A stretch of DNA of 22,203 nt from DATCHW01 sp036508135 (GTDB lineage Bacteria; Bacteroidota; Ignavibacteria; Tepidaquicellales; Tepidaquicellaceae), in contig DATCHW010000181.1 in the NCBI GenBank assembly GCA_036508135.1, positions 1 to 22,203 of the forward strand, read 5' to 3'. Under the pieces are notes generated by a model, which had not been told where the DNA came from, searched no databases, and saw only the letters and a program-made list of their open reading frames with translations. Positions 16,468 through 22,203 of the stretch are shown here, one piece after another. Each line of letters opens with the position of its first letter. Position 1 is the first letter of the stretch. A program made the translations under genes and the position numbers.

Positions 16468-16587
16468 AAAACCCTTTCAGAATTTTTAATTTTAATTTCT
16501 AACCCAAACCTTTTCCGTTGAACCGTCGAAAAAATTGAATAAGCGTAATTTCATAGTACATTATTTTAATGGAATACTTTTCATACT

Positions 16588-17955
16588 TTACTTATTCCAT
16601 ATTCCATTTGCTCTATTATTAATAATTTTTTTTGCTTGAATAGCATAAATGATTCCCATTATAATAAAAATGACAGTATTTGAATAAGTTATACCTGCTA
16701 ATCCTATTCTTTTTCCTAAAAATATAGCAATTGGTATATTTAAAATACTAAATACTATTACTAAATATAGTTGTATATGAATTTTACCTATTCCATTTAA
16801 AAAATGTATATAAATTGCTTGCCAAGAATTTACTATTACATAAAAGCTTAACGCAACTGAAAGTGAAAATGGAACTTCAATACTTTCACCTATCCACAAT
16901 TTAAAGATAAAAGTAGATGTAAATAATAATAAAATTGTGAGCAGAATCAGCAAGTACCAAACTTTTTTCACTTTTTTAAATGTAATTATTATCCATTGAA
17001 AATCTGAACTTGTATAGGCATCAGTAAAAGCGCTCCATAAAGGGGTAATTATTATAAAGAAAAACATAATTAATACTGAGAAAAGCTTATATGCAATATT
17101 AAATGTAGTAACCTCTTTTGGGCCGAATAATTGGGTAACGACGATATTATCGGTTTGATAAAATACAACAGCTCCGATTTGTATAATAAAAAATTTTATC
17201 CCAAGACTCATAAGGTTTCGTGCATAACTGAACTTAACGTATTTGATAGCAGGTGAATAGTTTCGATACTGAAATTTGAAAAACCATATACTAGAAAAGG
17301 CAAGTACTAAAATAGGTGTGATACCAAGTGCGCTCGCCAAATAAATCAAATTACCAGAAGTTGTTTTTGTAAGAACAAAGATTATTAATAATGAAAATAC
17401 ACTACCAAGAAGGTTTAAAAGAGAGGCCTTGGCTGGCTCTTGTTTCGCAGTCATAACTGTGGTAATCAATTGCAAGACAAATTGCAAACAAAAAAAGACA
17501 AAAACGATTAAAGCCAATATGGATAACTCACCGGCCATATCAGACGAAGTGTTCAATATTTTAGTCCAGTTAATGAAAGGATTAATCAAGAAAAAAGCCA
17601 ACAAAACTAATATAATCAAAATACTTAATATTGCATAAGTAGTACTAACATAAATTCTTGCAATTTCATGTTGTCCTTTAGCAATACACTCGGCAAATTT
17701 ATTCTTCAATCCGTTGCCAAAGCCGATATCGAAAAAGCTAAACCAGGCAATAATAGAACTCAATGTAATCCATATGCCATACCGTGTTGGATTTACATAA
17801 TTTAAAGTCATGGGCACTAAAAGTAAACTTACTGCTATACTTCCTCCTTTTATTATGATAAGAGCTAAAATATTCTTCTTTGCTTTTACACTTCGTTCAT
17901 GGCCTTTGTTAATTAAACCTGAAATACTGATAAACTTTGACTTTAGATAACTCAT
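16588..17955 (-). CDS. wzx: Wzx-type O-antigen/capsule flippase (polysaccharide biosynthesis protein, MOP superfamily)
   Basis: This is a multi-span inner-membrane transporter that should flip the undecaprenyl-linked repeat unit to the periplasm for Wzy. I chose the ATG at 17955 (MSYLKSKFISISG), giving 455 residues and 12-14 hydrophobic segments. The frame runs on to 18036, but only from a TTG and through a dispersed 22-bp repeat, so the extra 27 codons are probably not translated. The text NILALIIIKGGSIAVSLLLV in the first helix and NPTRYGIWITLSSIIAWFSFFDIGFGNG after it are typical of this family. It is the first intact gene of the minus-strand locus; a promoter was not identified in the repeat-rich DNA upstream. 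Confidence 0.9.
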   Translation of the reverse strand: MSYLKSKFISISGLINKGHERSVKAKKNILALIIIKGGSIAVSLLLVPMTLNYVNPTRYGIWITLSSIIAWFSFFDIGFGNGLKNKFAECIAKGQHEIARIYVSTTYAILSILIILVLLAFFLINPFINWTKILNTSSDMAGELSILALIVFVFFCLQFVLQLITTVMTAKQEPAKASLLNLLGSVFSLLIIFVLTKTTSGNLIYLASALGITPILVLAFSSIWFFKFQYRNYSPAIKYVKFSYARNLMSLGIKFFIIQIGAVVFYQTDNIVVTQLFGPKEVTTFNIAYKLFSVLIMFFFIIITPLWSAFTDAYTSSDFQWIIITFKKVKKVWYLLILLTILLLFTSTFIFKLWIGESIEVPFSLSVALSFYVIVNSWQAIYIHFLNGIGKIHIQLYLVIVFSILNIPIAIFLGKRIGLAGITYSNTVIFIIMGIIYAIQAKKIINNRANGIWNK

Positions 17956-18003
17956 GTAAACTAATTTTCTTTGTAAGAATTGAGTCTGTATCTTATCGCC
18001 CGA

Positions 18004-18238
18004 ACATGCTTTCGCCCCGTCAGTCCTGAGGAACAAAAGGAGAAAGAAGAAAGGCGTAGAGCGGTGAGCGGTGAGCGTAGAGATTTGAGTGATGAGTGAT
18101 GAGTGATGAGTGGTGAGCCTAGAGATTTGAGATTTGAGAAAGTTGAGAGAGCGTTTCGCGTTTCAGTACTACCCAGAACCCAAGACCCTGGACCAAGCTT
18201 TCCGATTGCCTCCCGGACATGCTTTCGCCCCGTCAGTC
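18004..18238. repeat. 22-bp direct repeat pair flanking a heptamer block
   Basis: The 22-mer at 18004-18025 (acatgctttcgccccgtcag then tc) recurs exactly at 18217-18238, with loosely similar CCCG-type bases just before each copy. The 191 bp between them hold heptamer block copy 2 and a GC-richer stretch (18157-18216). The layout suggests a composite repeat element inserted just upstream of wzx. Confidence 0.7.
18053..18156. repeat. Heptamer-type repeat block, copy 2
   Basis: GCGTAGAG, GCGGTGA and GATGAGT-type words in tandem are followed by two GAGATTT units. The segment 18122-18156 is a 35-bp exact match to 21429-21463, in the same orientation, so it forms direct repeats about 3.3 kb apart around the T9SS beta-helix gene. 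The 19-mer at 18071-18089 matches 1046-1064. Confidence 0.8.
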
Positions 18239-19104
18239 ACACCGAAGCAGACCAACAAAACATACCTATTTCCGGCTTTTTTAAGAGCTGTACATTATTT
18301 ATTCAATCTTTCAGATTTATTCTTTTTTTCTAAAACATACTGAGAAAAAGAGTTGAATAGAATGTTAAGCTCAGCCTTTACAAAATACAGACTTCTAAGT
18401 TAAAAATTTCGTGCAATAAACGTTTTTTATTTGACTAACTGCCAGAATTCATCCATAAATAGTACTATTTTAGAATTATAACATTTTTCTTGATTTTGAT
18501 TTACCCTTAATATTTTAAATGATCTGTCAGGAGAAACGGTATGATTGGTTAAAAGAGTTATAAGATTTCCTGATTTTCAAAGCATCCTCATAAATTGAAT
18601 TCTCCAGAAGTATGTTAATTATGTTAACTTCAAAGTCTTTGAGATATATTCTTGTGGAGTACAGTTTTGATTTGCAAAACGGGAACGAGGGATCCTTCCT
18701 GCCTAAAAATTAACTCTCACCAAAACATCAAAAAGCCACATTCCCCCGGTTTTATCAAATTGAGTTTGCCTTGCCCAGTTCATTATCTTTTTTTTCAATT
18801 TATGTACTGCAAATTTCCTTAAGTTTCGTCTCGTTAATCAAAAGGCAAGTACTAACAAGATAAAATTTAGAAAATTGATATTTCAATATCTAAACAACAC
18901 CCATAACTTTATGAGAGTAGAGCTATTGAAAAAAAAAATCATAATTTAATGATTTAAAAATACATAAAAAGATCACACTTGTTATAAAAATTTGATTAAC
19001 GATATGCTTTCTCAGATAAATATTTGTTTTTGAGTGTTTTTAAGGGAATGAAACATAAAAAAATATTAACTTTATGTAAAAATAAAAATAGCCGTTACAA
19101 ATGG
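18239..19104. other. AT-rich intergenic stretch without a recognised gene
   Basis: There is no convincing gene on either strand between the repeat element and the beta-helix gene. Short minus-strand open stretches at 18527-18837 are treated as a separate entry. The last 250 bp are very AT-rich, as expected for a promoter region. No terminator or tRNA was seen. Confidence 0.5.
18527..18837 (-). pseudogene. Possible decayed gene, family not recognised
   Basis: Consecutive minus-strand open pieces in shifting frames have protein-like composition. One contains MNWARQTQFDKTGGMWLFDV (in a 44-codon open run), another QEGSLVPVLQIKTVLHKN, and the last ENSIYEDALKIRKSYNSFNQ before a TGA at 18529-18527. 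The order and lack of overlap suggest one frameshifted ancestor. I do not recognise the family, and chance open frames in AT-rich DNA remain possible. Confidence 0.2.
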
Positions 19105-19112
19105 TATGTTTG
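19105..19112 (+). promoter_or_regulatory. Possible Bacteroidota -7 box for the beta-helix gene
   Basis: TATGTTTG matches the TAnnTTTG consensus and ends 37 nt before the ATG at 19150, which would give a 5' leader of about 30 nt. No good TTG element is present at the expected -33 distance. Confidence 0.3.
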
Positions 19113-19149
19113 ACAGAGAAAATAGCTTGTTAATCAAAAAATTGTAGCT

Positions 19150-21288
19150 ATGAAAAAAATACTAATAATATTATTATTATCAATAAGTTTATTGGCAAAA
19201 GCTACTACTTATTACATTGATCCTAATGGAAATGATATAACAGGCAATGGAACAATCAGTTCTCCCTGGAAATCTCTTTACAGGGCTTGTGAGGTTGCCA
19301 GATTTCTGGGAAATGTTATTCATGTAAACTCTGGAATATACATTGAAACCAAAACATCTTTACTTGCAGTGGGAGTGAGTATTGAAGGGGAAGGAGTAAC
19401 CTCAATTATAACGTCAACCATATTAACTAATGAATGGACACCGATTATTACACTTAGTTCTGTTTCTATTACTGATGGCAATCAGAGTATTAGTTATTTA
19501 AAATTTGATGGAGGTTCATTGATTGCAGCGCAGGCAATCTGGATTGAAAGAAGAAATAATGTAAAAATACACCATTGTACATTTAGCGACTTTAATTATT
19601 GTGCAGTATATTGGGTTGGTGATGGTAATTATGTTAGCCCTCCAAAACAATATGTAACAGGAAGTGAATTTTATAATAATATAGTGACTAATTGTGCCTA
19701 TATGGAGGCAGATGATTCCGATTCTGGAAGAGGAGCGTTAAATTTTGGTGGTCACGAAGGGATGCTTATATATAATAATAATTTAAGTCAGACTGGAAGG
19801 GCACCAGGTACAAATGGTTGGCCAATTAAATTAGCAGGGAATGGAGGTTATATGAGAGGGTTGAAGATATATAATAATACTATTTTCATAGATGATTTAA
19901 CTCATTGGACTTTTGCTATCGAGGCATTTAATACTTACGGATTAGAGATGTATGGTAATACAATGACTGGCAGTATTGATTTGGTTAATGTTTCAAAAGG
20001 AACATACGAATACGGAGCATATATTCATGATAATACTATTGGGCCAGAAATGCCATCTGCTGGCTATTTTGGCGTTGACTTTGAATTGAGTATGTCAGAT
20101 ATAATAATAAAGTATAATAGATTCAGGAATTGTGAAAATTCAATAATTCACGCTCCTCGTTCCGGGGACATAGTAACTGATTATGAGATAAGTTATAATA
20201 TTTTTGAGAATATTAGTGGGACAAATGCAGCAGGTATCTGTTTCTGGCCGGGAGATAATGGGTATACAGTGAGTAATTTTAATATTTATAATAATATTTT
20301 TTATGGAGATATTGATAATCCATTAACTACTTATGGGATTTGGTTTTCTGGTTTTGAAACAGCAACGAACGTAAATGTTATAAATAATATTTTTAAAAAT
20401 ATTCCTTCCTATTGGTTATATTCCGATCATGCAGCAGATATTGATAATTTAAATATTAAAAACAACATACTATATAATAACGGAAATAGTAATGCAATTA
20501 AATTTATAGGTACTCCAAAAAATTATACCAATTTCGGGAATATTATAGATGATCCGGTTTTTTATTCTTCTTCTAATTACCATTTACAAGCTTCTTCTCC
20601 TGCAATTGATGCCGGATTACCAATTGATGGAATAACAGAAGATTTTGAAGGGATACCATTAGGTAATTCTCCTAATATTGGTTGTTTTGAGACTATTGCA
20701 GAGTTGGCTAATCCAGCTTATGTCAGTTCTGTTATAAAAAATGCTTCTCCTTCTATACTGGAAATAACATACGATATGACACTGGATAGAATAGTACCCG
20801 GTACTACCGCTTTTGAAGTTAAGGTTAATTCGGTGATAAGAAATATTAGTTCCGTTATTATTGCCAGTGGTAAAGTGCAATTAACATTAGAAACTCCAGT
20901 CTTTTCTGATGATATTGTCACCATTTCCTATAATATACCTGCCAGTGATCCATTACAATCAGTTATAGGGAAGAAGGCTACCATTATTAGTGATGAATTT
21001 GTAATTAATAAAGTGAAGACTAAAAATAGTCAACCTCTAATAAAGATAAATATTTATCCTAATCCCGCTCAGGATTTTTTTAATATTTCAATTGAGGATC
21101 CGATTCTGGCACCTGTTATAATCAGGCTCATTGATTTTTCGGGAAGGATTGTTTTCGAAGATTCGTTTGAGCCAGGAATTGACAATATTCAAATCCCCAA
21201 CAATCTTGTACCTGGTGTTTATATTGTTAAATTGAGATCAGGCAGCTTAACCCTGGATGCTCAAAAACTGATAATTAACAGGCCATAG
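19150..21288 (+). CDS. T9SS-exported right-handed beta-helix protein with SwmB-type domain
   Basis: This 712-residue secreted protein has a Sec signal peptide at 1-18 (MKKILIILLLSISLLAKA). A beta-helix part begins with YYIDPNGNDITGNG (DUF1565/pectate-lyase-like opening) and is rich in NNxI and YNNxI rungs up to about residue 450. A choice-of-anchor-like stretch SPAIDAGLPIDG...IGCFE follows. A SwmB-type domain is at about 521-622 (YVSSVIKNASPSILEITYD, then VTISYNIPASDPLQ). A type A T9SS sorting domain is at about 633-712 (YPNP at 636-639, GVYIVKL, ending KLIINRP). It should cross the outer membrane through the T9SS and be attached to the surface or released. The fold suggests binding, cutting or epimerising a polysaccharide, but no catalytic residues can be assigned. 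It is divergent from the polysaccharide locus and bracketed by 35-bp direct repeats. Confidence 0.9.
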   Translation: MKKILIILLLSISLLAKATTYYIDPNGNDITGNGTISSPWKSLYRACEVARFLGNVIHVNSGIYIETKTSLLAVGVSIEGEGVTSIITSTILTNEWTPIITLSSVSITDGNQSISYLKFDGGSLIAAQAIWIERRNNVKIHHCTFSDFNYCAVYWVGDGNYVSPPKQYVTGSEFYNNIVTNCAYMEADDSDSGRGALNFGGHEGMLIYNNNLSQTGRAPGTNGWPIKLAGNGGYMRGLKIYNNTIFIDDLTHWTFAIEAFNTYGLEMYGNTMTGSIDLVNVSKGTYEYGAYIHDNTIGPEMPSAGYFGVDFELSMSDIIIKYNRFRNCENSIIHAPRSGDIVTDYEISYNIFENISGTNAAGICFWPGDNGYTVSNFNIYNNIFYGDIDNPLTTYGIWFSGFETATNVNVINNIFKNIPSYWLYSDHAADIDNLNIKNNILYNNGNSNAIKFIGTPKNYTNFGNIIDDPVFYSSSNYHLQASSPAIDAGLPIDGITEDFEGIPLGNSPNIGCFETIAELANPAYVSSVIKNASPSILEITYDMTLDRIVPGTTAFEVKVNSVIRNISSVIIASGKVQLTLETPVFSDDIVTISYNIPASDPLQSVIGKKATIISDEFVINKVKTKNSQPLIKINIYPNPAQDFFNISIEDPILAPVIIRLIDFSGRIVFEDSFEPGIDNIQIPNNLVPGVYIVKLRSGSLTLDAQKLIINRP

Positions 21289-21372
21289 TTATAATGAAAT
21301 TTGTTAAAAAGCCCGGATAGTCCGTACATAAAGTGAACTAAAGTTTGGAGTGCCTAGGGTACTTAGAGATTA

Positions 21373-21442
21373 GAGATTTGAGATTTGAGATTTGAGATTT
21401 GAGATTTGAGATTTGAGATTTGAGATTTGAGATTTGAGATTT
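21373..21442. repeat. Tandem array (GAGATTT)10, part of heptamer block copy 3
   Basis: Ten perfect, uninterrupted GAGATTT units (70 bp) are preceded by degenerate units (AGAGATTA) and followed by GAGAAAGTTGAGAGAGCG. The sibling block at 18053-18156 has only two units in the matching place, so unit number varies. Slipped-strand expansion is likely. The reverse-strand ORF across it is a repeat artefact. Confidence 0.95.
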
Positions 21443-21463
21443 GAGAAAGTTGAGAGAGCGTTT
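21429..21463. repeat. 35-bp exact direct repeat of 18122-18156
   Basis: It comprises two GAGATTT units followed by GAGAAAGTTGAGAGAGCG and TTT, identical at both sites. The pair encloses the promoter region and gene of the T9SS beta-helix protein (about 3.3 kb apart). Confidence 0.9.
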
Positions 21464-21493
21464 AGTCAAGACAAAAGACAAAAGTAAAAAGTT

Positions 21494-21621
21494 GAGGAAC
21501 GCAGTGACGAAATCCCGCTTAGGCGGGGACAAAAGTGAAGAGTGAAAAGTCAATAGCCTGGAGAGTTGAGCGCAGAGCGTGGAGCCAAGGAGCGATAGCG
21601 ACGAAGTTCCGCGAAGCGGAA
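21494..21621. repeat. REP-like pair of small palindromes
   Basis: Two related units are seen: one near 21494-21528 with the stem CCCGC-TTAG-GCGGG, and one near 21588-21621 with TTCCGC-GAA-GCGGAA. Each hairpin follows a similar lead-in, AGGAxCG--AG-GACGAA. A third hairpin, GCC-TTC-GGC, lies at about 21672-21680 between two TTTCAGAG copies. The stretch is GC-richer than its surroundings and looks like a mosaic of extragenic palindromes. The rest of 21289-21696 holds heptamer-type words and no gene. Confidence 0.5.
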
Positions 21622-21696
21622 GGTGAGCGTACAGATGTGAGATGTGAGAGGTAATCGGTTAGGGTTTCAGAGCCTTCGGCTGTTTCAGAGTTTGTT

Positions 21697-22098
21697 CTAC
21701 TTTGTCCAGTTTTCTATTCTCAAACCAGCTATTCTCTCGAATTCTCTCACATTATTAGTAACTAAAATTACATCAAGACTCTTTGCATGAGAAGCAATTA
21801 GTATATCCAAAGGTCCAATTGGAAGCCCTTTTTTCTATAATTCCGCACGAATTTTTCCGTATTCAACAGTTGCTTCATAACCATAATCAATAATCTCAAT
21901 TGGAGTCAGGAATTTCTCCAATGCTTCTCTGTTTTTCTCAGAGTTTGAACTTTTCTCGATGCCGTATTGCAATTCTGCCAATGTTATTGAAGAAATCCCA
22001 ACATCACCAATAGTCAGGTTTTTGAATTTCTCAAAAACTTCAGTAGGTTTTTTCTTGATGATGTATATGCAGATATTCGTGTCAAGCAAGTATTCCAT
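21697..22098 (-). pseudogene. vapC: VapC-type PIN-domain toxin gene with in-frame amber codon
   Basis: The frame from the ATG at 22098 to the TAG at 21699-21697 encodes a 133-residue PIN-domain ribonuclease of the tRNA(fMet)-cleaving VapC type. It has MEYLLDTN (Asp6), SITLAELQYG (Glu42), GPLDILIASHA (Asp98) and VTNNVREF, ending GLRIENWTK. Codon 88 (21837-21835), just before the third catalytic acid Asp98, is TAG; relatives have Glu or Gln in this RAEL-x-KKG position, a one-base change. The rest of the frame is undamaged, so this is a recent nonsense mutation, a sequencing error or, less likely, readthrough. The beta-helix gene ends in TAG, so TAG is a normal stop here. The vapB stop and vapC start share one base. 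The truncated 87-residue product should lack nuclease activity. Confidence 0.85.
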
Positions 22099-22203
22099 TA
22101 GTCGAATGAATCTCTTTGTTGTTGAATTGGTTGGTTTCTTTCGTCCATAAAATCTGACGTGAATGAGTCTGTACTTACAAACAAGTTGTGCCAAGGGCTA
22201 TGG
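22098..22203 (-). CDS. vapB: VapB-type antitoxin, C-terminal part only
   Basis: The last 34 or so codons run in from the right edge and end with the TAA at 22100-22098. The visible text, PWHNLFVSTDSFTSDFMDER followed by NQPIQQQRDSFD, matches the toxin-binding tail of VapB antitoxins, which commonly have PW--LF-S---F--DFM--RNQP-QQ-R--. The DNA-binding N-terminal part lies outside the window. The stop overlaps the vapC start by one base, so the two are translationally coupled. If vapC is dead, vapB may be a stand-alone neutralising protein. Confidence 0.75.
   Translation of the reverse strand, partial: HSPWHNLFVSTDSFTSDFMDERNQPIQQQRDSFD

Noticed and set aside
18103..18343. Two overlapping plus-strand ORFs in the repeat element upstream of wzx
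   Set aside because: Both start in or run through dispersed repeats, have low-complexity composition and show no recognisable domain.
11333..18464. 15-bp word CATCCATAAATAGTA repeated at 11333-11347 and 18450-18464
   Set aside because: The match is short and AT-rich, and about what chance allows in 22 kb; neither copy lines up with a promoter motif.
21373..21442. CRISPR array
   Set aside because: The 7-bp units are contiguous with no spacers, so this is a simple tandem repeat.
21338..21553. 71-codon minus-strand ORF with a repeated KSQISNL pattern
   Set aside because: The repeated peptide is just the translation of the GAGATTT array in reverse and is not a gene.
21835..22194. Longer vapC frame starting near 22194
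   Set aside because: It begins with a non-ATG start upstream and overlaps the vapB tail in another frame; MEYLLDTN at 22098 is the standard VapC beginning.

Overview
The window looks like Bacteroidota (Bacteroidetes) DNA. The evidence is AT-rich intergenic DNA, a secreted protein with a type IX secretion (T9SS) C-terminal sorting domain and a SwmB-type domain, scattered GAGATTT-type heptamer repeats, and a large surface-polysaccharide locus with Wzx and Wzy. I cannot name a species from this sequence. No rRNA, tRNA or CRISPR array was found by reading.

Layout: 1-856 is a class II Fic AMP-transferase gene (minus strand, cut by the left edge). From 857 to 1425 there is a gene-poor strip with heptamer repeats, a relic of a four-helix-bundle gene and a 12-bp inverted repeat. 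From about 17955 down to 1426 everything is on the minus strand and forms a Wzx/Wzy-type O-antigen or capsule locus. In order of transcription it holds wzx flippase, a decayed O-acetyltransferase, wzy polymerase, a glycosyltransferase (GT) relic, an O-acetyltransferase, a truncated sugar epimerase overlapped by a GT4 glycosyltransferase, a second O-acetyltransferase, a 41-codon membrane ORF overlapped by another GT4 glycosyltransferase, an asparagine-synthase-like amidotransferase, a CapK/PaaK-like adenylate-forming ligase, a bi-domain oxidoreductase, an alpha/alpha-toroid protein, a UDP-GlcNAc 2-epimerase (wecB) and a WecG/TagA-type ManNAc transferase. The 17956-19149 gap carries repeats and eroded sequence. 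A 712-residue T9SS-exported beta-helix protein lies at 19150-21288 on the plus strand. Then come a (GAGATTT)10 array, a mosaic of small palindromes, and a vapBC toxin-antitoxin pair (minus strand) whose toxin gene has an in-frame amber codon.

How the genes may work together: lipid-linked repeat units are made by the two GT4 enzymes and the WecB/TagA pair (UDP-ManNAc synthesis and ManNAc transfer), O-acetylated by the hexapeptide enzymes, flipped by Wzx and polymerised by Wzy. The compact asnB-capK-oxidoreductase-toroid block probably makes or decorates an unusual, perhaps amidated, uronic-type sugar; this is inference. No polyprenyl-phosphate sugar-1-phosphate transferase, Wzz-type chain-length regulator or export/ligase gene is visible, so these must lie elsewhere.

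The locus is a mosaic. Four gene relics inside or beside it (acetyltransferase, GT, epimerase and an unrecognised stretch) and the repeats at both ends indicate repeated recombination. The wecB/oxidoreductase end looks less AT-rich than the wzx/wzy end. The most promising subjects for follow-up are the four-gene sugar-modification block, the T9SS beta-helix gene bracketed by exact 35-bp direct repeats, and an unusual Arg-to-Met change in the amidotransferase glutaminase site.
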